A stretch of 10,308 nucleotides of DNA from contig JANXVV010000498.1 of the NCBI GenBank assembly GCA_025351525.1, positions 1 through 10,308 on the forward strand, given 5' to 3'. The position numbers and the translations under genes are program-made. The notes under the pieces are model-generated. The model saw only the letters and a list, made by a program, of their open reading frames with translations. It made no database searches and was not told the DNA's origin. Shown here one piece after another: positions 1-5,972 of the stretch (position 1 is the first letter of the stretch; each line of letters starts with the position of its first letter). The stretch is from Humisphaera sp. GTDB lineage: Bacteria > Planctomycetota > Phycisphaerae > Tepidisphaerales > Tepidisphaeraceae.

Positions 1-18
1 TCTACCGCATCCGGCTTT
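1..18 (-). ncRNA. 5' half of group II intron domain V (cut by window edge)
   Basis: Minus-strand AAGCCGGATGCGGTAGA has the form of the first strand of the domain V hairpin: an AGC catalytic triad, then a stem, then the start of the tetraloop. The matching second strand should lie immediately left of position 1, so this call cannot be completed from the window. Confidence 0.5.
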
Positions 19-291
19 CCAGTCGAAGGGTCACCGCCTGGTGTACCTCGGGGTGCATCGGGGCGGGTTGACACGCTTTCACATGGGCTTCGTACATGCT
101 GTAAAACCCGTGTTCGGTGAAGAATCGTCTCCTTCAAACCCCGTCTCCAGGGCGGTCAACATGCGATCCGTCCAGACCGTCGGTTCGACCCACAGCCAGC
201 GCACGCGGCGTGCCGCTCTGTCCGCGATCTCTCCGGCTTGCCGAGCTGTTTCCAACACCGGCGCCGGTGTCCGTTCCTGTCGACTGTCCAT
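2..291 (-). pseudogene. Remnant of group II intron reverse transcriptase/maturase
   Basis: Two pieces of an intron-encoded protein are joined with the middle missing. The frame starting at 291 (MDSRQERTPAPVLETA) continues to WVEPTVWTDRMLTALETG at about 140, which resembles the N-terminal lead-in of group II intron reverse transcriptases. That frame then carries only unrelated residues and stops at 79. From 124 a different frame reads FFTEHGFYSMYEAHVKACQ and runs on through LESRMR to a stop at 4-2; this resembles the C-terminal end of such proteins and the read-through into domain V. The whole polymerase (palm and fingers, YADD motif), domain X and any endonuclease are absent. The junction lies at about 125-140, and the two halves are one frame apart. 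It cannot make a working enzyme. Confidence 0.6.
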
Positions 292-760
292 CTCGCATCG
301 TTCTTCCTGCGTCCCTTGGCTCCACGGAAGTTACTCCGCTTCAACGCTGTTATGGACGCTCTGACTCCTGCCGCCGCCGGCTCTTCGTGTCCACGATTCG
401 GACAATGAACACCGGTCATGCCGGCGGCAGGTCTCTCTGATTCATCTCTCGAAACCTCTTGCCATTCCGTCTCCAACCATCTGTTGGCCCCTGCCGTCGC
501 TTTGACACGTCACCCATCAGCGCGGCAGACTTCCCGTGCTTCCAGCGTTGCTTCACACGGGTCTGGAGTTCGCCATTCCCCAGTAGGCTCCCCGGCCCAA
601 CCGACCGAATCGAGTTCACATCACATTACGGACTGGCCTTTCACTTCCAGTTGCTCTCCACCCGGCCTCGCGGCCACGCGGTTACTTTCAGCTACGGGCC
701 GGAGAACGTATGCCCGGAAAGGACTTGCACCTTTCTGTTTCAAGAGACTCTCAGACGCAC

Positions 761-833
761 TAGGATGGGCGTATCCCGTCCACCGACTTGGTTTGCGAGG
801 AGGCGAGACGGCGGGCGGAATACGCCTACCCTA
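761..833. repeat. Imperfect palindrome abutting the intron 5' end
   Basis: The two arms, 761-785 and 809-833, are 25 nt each and are reverse complements at 20 of 25 positions; the 23-nt loop is 786-808. All five differences are transitions, so several can still pair as G-U in RNA. The core GGCGTAT(C/T)CCG is conserved in both arms. The style is that of REP-like intergenic palindromes. The outermost base of one arm (761) is the last base before the group II intron, so the intron sits exactly at the foot of the hairpin. Confidence 0.65.
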
Positions 834-922
834 CTTGCTACTTTCTGAACGTCGGTTTGTTCGATACGGCGCTGACAGGAGAGGATTTCAAGGCGACATT
901 GAAGGGTCTGGCGGAGGGGTAA
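764..922 (+). pseudogene. 3' end of an unidentified gene, possibly LamG-like
   Basis: A plus-strand frame is open from 764 (after an in-frame TAG at 761) to a TAA at 920-922. There is no plausible start codon, so if real it is a severed tail. The first part runs through the palindrome at 761-833 and may not be original coding sequence. The last part, containing NVGLFDTALTGEDFKATLKG, looks like a genuine protein end and resembles the final strand and helix of LamG/concanavalin-A-like domains (pattern: V, aliphatic-F, two residues, ALT, two acidic or polar residues, aromatic or I, KA). The rest of the gene would lie left of the window, beyond the intron. LamG membership rests on only about 25 residues. 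Confidence 0.35.
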
Positions 923-1031
923 GCGATTAAGGCAATTTATCGATGATTGAGGTGCCACAGCACCCTGCACGCTCCGTCCATGCCACCGGTTGAAAAGTGT
1001 TCAGAAACGTTCAGAAATGGGCAGTGCGGAA

Positions 1032-1064
1032 ATTAAAAAAGGAGTCCCCCGGGGAGACTCCTTT
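1032..1064 (-). terminator. Intrinsic terminator of ahcY
   Basis: The plus-strand arms AAAGGAGTC (1038-1046) and GACTCCTTT (1056-1064) are perfect reverse complements around a C/G-rich 9-nt centre. On the minus strand the stem is followed at once by TTTTTTAATT, a proper U-tract. It lies 32 nt past the ahcY stop codon. Confidence 0.9.
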
Positions 1065-1095
1065 AAAGTTACAAGGGGCAAATGACCGGTGAAAA

Positions 1096-2589
1096 TCAAT
1101 ACCGGTAATGATCGCTCTTGTACGGCCCATCCAACGGCACGCCGATATACTTCGCCTGCTCCGCCGTCAGCTTCGTCAGCTTTACGCCAAGTTTGTCGAG
1201 GTGGAGTCGGGCGACCTTTTCATCCAAATGCTTTGGCAGCACATAGACTTTCTTCTCGTACTTGCCGAGGTTCGTCGCAAGCTCGATCTGGGCGATCGTC
1301 TGGTTCGTGAACGAGGCGGACATGACGAACGAAGGATGGCCGGTGGCGCAGCCCAGGTTCAGCAGACGTCCCTCGGCGAGAATCAGCACGCTGTGTCCGT
1401 CGGGGAACGTGAACATGTCGTACTGCGGTTTGATGTTGGTCTTGACGAGGCCCTTGACCTTCTTCAGGCCGGCCATGTCAATCTCGTTGTCGAAGTGACC
1501 GATGTTGCCGACGATCGCCTTGTCCTTCATCTTGGCCATATGGTCGGCGGTGATGATGCTGTAGTTGCCGGTGGTGGTGACGTAGAGATCGGCGTAGCTC
1601 AACGTGTCTTCCAGCGGGAGCACTTGGTAGCCTTCCATCGCGGCCTGCAGGGCGCAGATCGGATCGATCTCGGTGACGATCACGCGGGCACCCTGGCCCT
1701 TGAGCGACTGGCAGCAGCCTTTGCCGACATCACCGTAACCGCAGACAACGGCGACCTTGCCGCTGATCATCACGTCGGTGGCTCGGAACAGCCCGTCGAT
1801 GAGCGAATGACGGCAGCCATACAGGTTGTCGAACTTGCTCTTGGTGACACTGTCATTGACGTTGATCGCGGGGAAAAGCAGCGTGCCGGCCTTCTGCATT
1901 TCGTAGAGGCGAAGCACGCCGGTGGTAGTCTCTTCGCTGACACCCTTGATGTGCTTGGCCATCTCGGTGAAGCGGAAGGGAGACTCCTTAATGAGCTTGG
2001 CGAGGAGAGTAAGAATGACTTTGAACTCTTCGTTCTCGGTGGTTTCCGGACCCGGGACTTTGCCGGTCTTCTCGAATTCGACACCCTTGTGAACGAGTAG
2101 GGTCACATCGCCGCCGTCGTCGACGATCTGATCCGGGCCGGTGCCCTGACCGAAGTCGATGGCTCGTTCGGTACACCACCAGTATTCATCCAACGATTCG
2201 CCCTTCCAGGCAAAAACGGGGATACCTTTGGGGTTCTGAACGGTGCCGCCGTTCTCCGGCCGGCCTACCACCACCGCGGCGGCGGCATGGTCCTGGGTGC
2301 TGAAGATGTTGCAGGAACACCAGCGCACTTCCGCGCCGAGGATCGTCAACGTCTCAATCAGCACGGCGGTCTGAATCGTCATGTGCAGCGAGCCGACGAT
2401 CTTCAGGCCCTTCAGCGGCTTGGTCTTTCCGAATTCGATGCGGCAAGCCATCAGACCGGGCATTTCCTGCTCGGCGAGAACCAGTTCCTTGCGGCCCCAT
2501 TCGGCCAGGGACAGGTCGGCTACTTTGTATTCCAACGTCGCGGTGGGATGCGAGTGGGACTTGGAGGGGGGAGTCAACGTCTGAGTCAT
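1096..2589 (-). CDS. ahcY: S-adenosylhomocysteine hydrolase (adenosylhomocysteinase)
   Basis: This cytosolic NAD-dependent enzyme splits S-adenosylhomocysteine, the product inhibitor of methyltransferases, into homocysteine and adenosine, so driving the SAM cycle. The 497-residue protein carries family signatures throughout: SLHMTIQTAVLIETL (about 67-81), SCNIFSTQDHAAAA (92-105), VDDGGDVT (about 155-162), NVNDSVTKSKFDN (243-255), the Rossmann motif GYGDVGKG (284-291) followed by VIVTEIDPICALQAAMEGY, and the diagnostic C-terminus KSDHYRY. It is the longer bacterial form and looks intact. I chose the ATG at 2589 because AAAGGA lies 7 nt upstream; an in-frame GTG at 2616 lacks such a site and falls inside a leader hairpin. 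It is last in a same-strand run headed by a SahR-like regulator and is closed by a strong terminator. Confidence 0.97.
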   Translation of the reverse strand: MTQTLTPPSKSHSHPTATLEYKVADLSLAEWGRKELVLAEQEMPGLMACRIEFGKTKPLKGLKIVGSLHMTIQTAVLIETLTILGAEVRWCSCNIFSTQDHAAAAVVVGRPENGGTVQNPKGIPVFAWKGESLDEYWWCTERAIDFGQGTGPDQIVDDGGDVTLLVHKGVEFEKTGKVPGPETTENEEFKVILTLLAKLIKESPFRFTEMAKHIKGVSEETTTGVLRLYEMQKAGTLLFPAINVNDSVTKSKFDNLYGCRHSLIDGLFRATDVMISGKVAVVCGYGDVGKGCCQSLKGQGARVIVTEIDPICALQAAMEGYQVLPLEDTLSYADLYVTTTGNYSIITADHMAKMKDKAIVGNIGHFDNEIDMAGLKKVKGLVKTNIKPQYDMFTFPDGHSVLILAEGRLLNLGCATGHPSFVMSASFTNQTIAQIELATNLGKYEKKVYVLPKHLDEKVARLHLDKLGVKLTKLTAEQAKYIGVPLDGPYKSDHYRY

Positions 2590-2607
2590 GAGCAATCCTT
2601 TGAGTAG

Positions 2608-2624
2608 GGTCCGCACGGCGGACC
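2608..2624 (-). promoter_or_regulatory. Leader hairpin before ahcY
   Basis: GGTCCGC (2608-2614) and GCGGACC (2618-2624) form a perfect 7-bp stem with a 3-nt loop, ending about 10 nt before the ahcY Shine-Dalgarno sequence. There is no U-tract after it, so it is not a terminator. It could be an operator, an mRNA stabiliser or a translation-tuning hairpin. Its sequence does not match the palindrome at 4504-4513. Confidence 0.5.
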
Positions 2625-2673
2625 GGGTTATTGGTTTTAAATAGAAATGGCCCGTGATGCAGAGCCTACAAGA

Positions 2674-3021
2674 CTACATCACTTCACTTTGGCTATGTTG
2701 CATCCGAATGGCAACCGGGTCATTAAATTCGCGGTTCAAAAACGATGTATTCTGCTCGGCATGGGTTAGCAGGATTAGTGCCGATATCTCCTCGGCGTCG
2801 TCACCGGGCAGGTGGTCGCAAAGAAACCGCCACACCTTCTCATGGCGGTCATCGGGTGCCATGGAGCGGAATACGTCGCTTACGACGCGCACCCAAATGA
2901 CCCCCGAATTCACCCGAAAAAGGCTGGCTATCGAGTCGGGATTTTCCTGCTCATATTCATCGAGCGCACTTTTGACTTCCAGTAGCAGTTCGTCTTGCGA
3001 ACCGCGAATGACCGTTGCCAT
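2674..3021 (-). CDS. Small BolA-like protein, partner of the HEPN gene
   Basis: This is a soluble 115-residue protein with no signal or membrane segment. I chose the ATG at 3021 because it comes 1 nt after the HEPN stop, with CAGGAG about 9 nt upstream. Its layout is a helix (10-25), a strand pair ending IWVRVVSDVF (42-51), then DDRHEKVWRFLCDHL (57-71) and ISALILLTHAE (79-89). This parallels BolA proteins, which read V-V/I-S-x-x-F, then RH-x-x-V-x-x-x-L, then VHAL with T-x-E. The histidine of the BolA VHAL motif, used with glutaredoxins for iron-sulfur binding, is serine here (ISAL), so classical cluster binding is unlikely. About 25 charged residues extend past the domain. The BolA relation is my visual alignment; the function is unknown. 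The one-base spacing implies translational coupling to HEPN. Confidence 0.75.
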   Translation of the reverse strand: MATVIRGSQDELLLEVKSALDEYEQENPDSIASLFRVNSGVIWVRVVSDVFRSMAPDDRHEKVWRFLCDHLPGDDAEEISALILLTHAEQNTSFLNREFNDPVAIRMQHSQSEVM

Positions 3022-3022
3022 G

Positions 3023-3454
3023 TCAAATACTCCTGTCTGCCCACTCGACCACTTTCTGAACGGCGGCGAGAAACTCCCTCGCGTGTCGCATCTCACCGGG
3101 TCCCGGAACATATCGCGATTCGGGTTTCCAGTTCTCCATGACGAAATCCAAAGATGCGACTTCCGCTACCGGAAGCCGCAGGCCCCGCCGGAGTACTTCG
3201 TCCCGTAAATCTCCGAGATCATGACCGAACGTCCGCTTCATCCAGTGGACGATCTTTTCCCAATCGTCCGGCCGTTCCGTGTCGGGAACAAGGACGATCA
3301 GTAAAGCCTTCAACACGCATTCCACCGCATAGCCGGCCAAATACTCGGCGGCGGCAGGCAACTGAGCCTCTTGAAGAATAACGCTGGCCTCGGTCAATCG
3401 CTGCTTGGCAACTCGATAGTACCTTCGAGCATGCTTGTTCTTGGGAGTTCCCAT
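3023..3454 (-). CDS. HEPN-domain protein
   Basis: This 143-residue, mostly helical protein has the look of the HEPN family: a first helix with YYRVAKQRLTEASVILQ (12-28), then AAAEYLAGYAVECVLKALL (34-52), the characteristic GHDLGDL (77-83), and a final helix after RYVPGPG that runs AREFLAAVQKVVEWA (125-139). HEPN proteins are often toxins, RNases or partners of small nucleotidyltransferases. I do not see the usual R-x4-6-H RNase motif (the nearest is R74-x3-H78), so catalysis is doubtful. The partner one base downstream is not a nucleotidyltransferase but a BolA-like protein. No convincing ribosome binding site precedes the ATG at 3454, so translation may depend on the upstream regulator gene, 47 nt away. 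Function cannot be assigned. Confidence 0.85.
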   Translation of the reverse strand: MGTPKNKHARRYYRVAKQRLTEASVILQEAQLPAAAEYLAGYAVECVLKALLIVLVPDTERPDDWEKIVHWMKRTFGHDLGDLRDEVLRRGLRLPVAEVASLDFVMENWKPESRYVPGPGEMRHAREFLAAVQKVVEWADRSI

Positions 3455-3501
3455 GCGTCAATTCATTTCATTCTTAAACAACACTTTCTCTTTACTCGCA
3501 C

Positions 3502-4494
3502 TCACACGCGGCCCTCCGGGCCACCTCTCAACGGGGTGCTGCCGGTGGCGATGAAAAGCGCGGGGCCTTTTACGTTGGGCTCTGTTGGCAAAGGTCGGCA
3601 CACTACTTTCGACAGGCCGGCGTCCACCATCATCTGTTCCATCGCGGCCGACTCGAACCCGGCGTGTTGCTGTTCCATTTGCCGGCGGAAATCCTCGCGA
3701 TCGTGGGGGAGCAGGTCGATCAACACTACTTTACCGCCGGGCTTGAGGATGCGGGCGATCTCGCGGATGGCGGCCTCGGGGGAGGCGACGTAGGTCAGCA
3801 CCAGCACCATCATCGCCGCATCGCATTCACCGTCGTCGATCGGGAGTGCTTCGAGGTCGCCGTTGCGGAGGTCGACGTTGTCGACGCCGTCGAGCCGTTT
3901 CTGGGCGGCCTTGAGCATCGCGGGTGAATTGTCGACGGCGATCACCTGCTTGACATATCCCGCCAGTTCCGCCGTCAGGGGACCGGTACCGCAACCGAGA
4001 TCGGCGACGATGTAATCCGCCGGCAGCAATGAGAGCATGGCGGCGGTGGTGAAGCGCGAACCATACAACTCACTACGAATTTTGTCCCACAAACCGGCGG
4101 CCCCGGCGAAGAAGGCTTGGCTGTCTTTCTGCTTATCACGCAGGTGTCGAATAAGCCGCGATTCATCCTGCTGCGTCGTGATCCAGTCGGCGGTTTGCTC
4201 GCGGGCCAGAATCCACAGTTTGCGGGCGGTGATATCCAGCTCGTCTAAAATCGTGCGATAGAGGTTGGTGGTCGCCTGCCGGCGGCTACGGGTCCAGGAT
4301 TGATCGCTCAGCACCTTCAAATGTCGGCTGACGGTAGACTGCGGCAACTGTAATACATCGCACAACTCAACCACGCCCAATTCGTGCCGCTCCAAAAGTC
4401 GCAGCAGTCGAAGGCGTGTCGGGTCAGCCAATGATTCCATCCACCCTAAAAGAGTGTCAGGCTGAGAAATTGTCGGCGACGCAGTCTTAAGCAT
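3502..4494 (-). CDS. ArsR-family regulator fused to a SAM-methyltransferase-like domain (SahR-like)
   Basis: The protein has 330 residues. Residues about 16-85 form an ArsR winged helix (SLADPTRLRLLRLLE; recognition region LPQSTVSRHLKVL). The ArsR metal site is absent, since the loop reads ELCDVL with a single cysteine. Residues about 130-315 are a class I methyltransferase fold with DLGCGTGPL (165-173), AVDNSPAML (186-194), NGDLEALPIDD (211-221) and LKPGGKVVLIDLLPH (250-264). This architecture is that of SahR, an ArsR repressor whose methylase-like domain senses S-adenosylhomocysteine and controls ahcY and methionine-cycle genes. The ahcY gene three places downstream supports the same role here. 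It could instead act as a true methyltransferase. GGAAGGAT lies just before the ATG, preceded by a promoter and palindrome. The C-terminus (LRGGPEGRV) is encoded by a small palindrome. Confidence 0.88.
   Translation of the reverse strand: MLKTASPTISQPDTLLGWMESLADPTRLRLLRLLERHELGVVELCDVLQLPQSTVSRHLKVLSDQSWTRSRRQATTNLYRTILDELDITARKLWILAREQTADWITTQQDESRLIRHLRDKQKDSQAFFAGAAGLWDKIRSELYGSRFTTAAMLSLLPADYIVADLGCGTGPLTAELAGYVKQVIAVDNSPAMLKAAQKRLDGVDNVDLRNGDLEALPIDDGECDAAMMVLVLTYVASPEAAIREIARILKPGGKVVLIDLLPHDREDFRRQMEQQHAGFESAAMEQMMVDAGLSKVVCRPLPTEPNVKGPALFIATGSTPLRGGPEGRV
3510..3522. repeat. Short GC palindrome in the 3' end of the regulator gene
   Basis: GGCCC-TCC-GGGCC forms a 5-bp stem with a 3-nt loop within the last codons of the ArsR/methyltransferase gene. 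It is not followed by a U-tract on either strand, so it is not an intrinsic terminator. It may be part of a REP-like element that supplied the last residues of the protein. Confidence 0.4.
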
Positions 4495-4503
4495 TCATCC
4501 TTC

Positions 4504-4513
4504 CATCCGGATG
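4504..4513. promoter_or_regulatory. Candidate operator of the SahR-like regulator
   Basis: CATCCGGATG is a perfect 10-bp palindrome. It begins 1 nt downstream of the -10 box of the regulator's promoter and ends at the Shine-Dalgarno sequence, where it would cover the expected transcription start. That position suits autorepression. No second copy of this core is present before ahcY, so regulation of ahcY through it would depend on read-through. Confidence 0.5.
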
Positions 4514-4514
4514 T

Positions 4515-4543
4515 ATTGTTGATTCGGTTTCCTACGATGTCAA
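4515..4543 (-). promoter_or_regulatory. Sigma-70-type promoter of the regulator (minus strand)
   Basis: The minus strand reads TTGACA (4543-4538, perfect -35), a 17-nt spacer, then AACAAT (4520-4515, four of six -10 consensus bases). The start would fall near 4508, leaving a leader of about 14 nt that carries GGAAGGAT before the ATG at 4494. Confidence 0.55.
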
Positions 4544-4623
4544 GTCAGAGATTTCGGAACAGTCCATCGCGTCCAATGAACTGTGCGAAGTGCGGCGCAT
4601 ATCATCACTGAGGAATACAACCT

Positions 4624-5952
4624 ATGAGTCATCACCAGCACGTAAAATATCTTCTGATCGGCGGCGGTTTAACGAGCAGTTCGGCGGCTCATGCAATCCG
4701 CAGTCACGATCGCGAAGGTGCGATTCAACTTATCGGGCAGGAACCCACGCGCCCTTACCATCGCGCGCCCTTGAGCCGGGCTTTTTTGCGCGGCAGTGTT
4801 TCCCGCGAGAAGCTCTTTACCGATTATGTCGATTGGTTTCGCGAAAATCGTATCGATCTGCACACCGGCGTGCGGGCGGTGCAACTGGACGCGCGGCGAA
4901 AGTGCGTCTCGCTCGACAACGGCGACGAAATCTCGTTCGAGAAGCTGCTGATCGCAACCGGCGCGTCGCCGAAACATCTGTCCCTCCCAGGATCGAGTCT
5001 GGCGAACGTACATTACCTGCGCAATCTCGGGGATGGGGATCGGTTGCATCACGCGATTGAACAAGCGAGAAAAGAGGGAAGACCATTTCAATCCTCTTCC
5101 GGTTCCATTGCCAGCCGGGGTGCGGTAACGGTGATCGGGGGCGGACTCCTCGGGGTCGAATTGGCGGCGACTTTGACCGGGCTGGGACTGGCCGTCCATC
5201 TGGTCGTGGCCGGCCCATATTTATGGAAGAAATTTGCCGGTGAGTCGGTCGGAAAATTTCTGACTAGGTATCTGGAACAGCACCACATCAAGGTGATTCT
5301 GAATACCGAAGCCAAGAGCTTGGAAGGCGATGGCCGGGTGCAGCGTGTCGTGTTGTCCGATGGTCGGATCATCCCCTGCGATTTCGTCGTTGCCGCGATT
5401 GGAGTGTTGCCGAACAAGGATTTGCTGCGCGGCACACCCATTTCGGGCGAGCGAGCGATTTTGGTGGATGAGCATTGCCGCACCAGTGTCCCCGATATCT
5501 ACGCCGCCGGTGATTGTGCGGCGATGTTCGATCGATTGTCCGGCAAGCACCGGCAGTTGGATCAGTGGGATTCCGCCATCGCCACCGGCACCCTCGCGGG
5601 CCATCACATGGCCGGTGCGAAAATGATCTTCAAAGGAATAAGCCATTTCACGAGCGAAGTTTTCGACCTGAGGTTGAGCGTTTGGGGCGAAGCCAGGCAC
5701 GTCGATCACCACATTCTTCGAGGTCTCCCCACAAGCGAAACACCGGACCTCATTGAATTCGGTGTTGCCGCTGATGGCCGCATCGCACAGGTGTTGGCCC
5801 TGAATCACGGTACGCAAGACGAGACGCTTCAGGAATTGGTACGGCAGCGTTTCAACGTCATCGGCAATGAAGATCAGCTCAGGGATCCGCAAATGAAATT
5901 TGATGCTCTTCTCCAGTCCCCTCCCTCCGGTACTCCGGGGGGAGGGGACTAG
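4624..5952 (+). CDS. FAD/NAD(P)-dependent oxidoreductase, AIF/ferredoxin-reductase-like
   Basis: The 442-residue protein has the two-dinucleotide-domain flavoprotein layout: an N-terminal FAD motif LLIGGGLTSSSAA (10-22), the LLIATGASPKHL segment (108-119), an NAD(P)-binding VIGGGLLGVELAATLTGLG (170-188) and the second FAD motif YAAGDCA (293-299). PYHRAPLS (44-51) and a C-terminal domain with FTSEVFDL match the AIF, rubredoxin-reductase and ferredoxin-reductase group, which pass electrons from NAD(P)H to a small redox partner. No signal or membrane segment is visible, so it is probably cytosolic; the partner is unknown and no ferredoxin gene is adjacent. GAGGA about 9 nt before the ATG supports the start. 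It diverges from the SahR-like regulator across 129 bp. The last residues (about 431-442, SPPSGTPGGGD) come from a palindrome covering the stop codon. Confidence 0.9.
   Translation: MSHHQHVKYLLIGGGLTSSSAAHAIRSHDREGAIQLIGQEPTRPYHRAPLSRAFLRGSVSREKLFTDYVDWFRENRIDLHTGVRAVQLDARRKCVSLDNGDEISFEKLLIATGASPKHLSLPGSSLANVHYLRNLGDGDRLHHAIEQARKEGRPFQSSSGSIASRGAVTVIGGGLLGVELAATLTGLGLAVHLVVAGPYLWKKFAGESVGKFLTRYLEQHHIKVILNTEAKSLEGDGRVQRVVLSDGRIIPCDFVVAAIGVLPNKDLLRGTPISGERAILVDEHCRTSVPDIYAAGDCAAMFDRLSGKHRQLDQWDSAIATGTLAGHHMAGAKMIFKGISHFTSEVFDLRLSVWGEARHVDHHILRGLPTSETPDLIEFGVAADGRIAQVLALNHGTQDETLQELVRQRFNVIGNEDQLRDPQMKFDALLQSPPSGTPGGGD
5915..5950. repeat. 16-bp-stem palindrome overlapping the oxidoreductase stop codon
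   Basis: The left arm 5915-5930 (AGTCCCCTCCCTCCGG) and right arm 5935-5950 pair along 16 positions with one G-U, around a TACT loop. The right arm ends on the first base of the TAG stop. No T-run follows, so it is more a REP-like element, or a stalling and mRNA-stabilising hairpin, than a classical intrinsic terminator. Confidence 0.75.
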
Positions 5953-5972
5953 AAAGCCAAATGCGATGGGAC

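Larger units (their letters stand above)
1..760 (-). mobile_element. Group II intron, ORF-deleted, 3' end beyond window
   Basis: Read on the minus strand, the element begins GTGCGTCTGAGAG at 760, matching the GUGYG 5' end of bacterial group II introns. The small hairpin GAAAGG-TGCAAGT-CCTTTC and a segment containing AACTGGAAGTGAAAGGCC follow; I recognise both from the leader of this intron type. About 450 bases of non-coding, structured-looking sequence lead to the start of an intron-encoded protein near 291. At the window edge (18-1) AAGCCGGATGCGG looks like the 5' strand of domain V, including the AGC triad. Only about 290 bases lie between the protein start and domain V, where a normal intron has well over 1 kb, so the reverse transcriptase has been lost. 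Domain VI and the 3' splice site are outside the window. The identification is by recalled sequence similarity, not by a covariance search. Confidence 0.7.

Noticed and set aside
418..930. Overlapping plus-strand frames in the first kilobase, up to 170 codons
   Set aside because: They are translations of the complement of the intron leader and palindrome; similar spurious proteins arise from such RNA regions. The minus-strand intron reading explains the sequence better.
740..970. Minus-strand frame of 76 codons entering the intron 5' end
   Set aside because: It runs through the palindrome and into the intron RNA leader, has no motif, and the opposite strand gives a more protein-like tail.
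1108..2100. Long plus-strand open frame opposite ahcY
   Set aside because: It is antisense to an unmistakable ahcY, has no family resemblance, and such frames are common opposite GC-rich genes.
2590..2673. SAH or SAM riboswitch before ahcY
   Set aside because: I looked for the conserved SAH riboswitch core and for SAM-I/II-like stems; only a plain 7-bp hairpin is present. A covariance search would be decisive.
2674..3454. Classical HEPN-MNT toxin-antitoxin pair
   Set aside because: The small partner lacks the nucleotidyltransferase GSx10DxD motif, and the HEPN lacks the R-x4-6-H motif, so the standard system does not fit.
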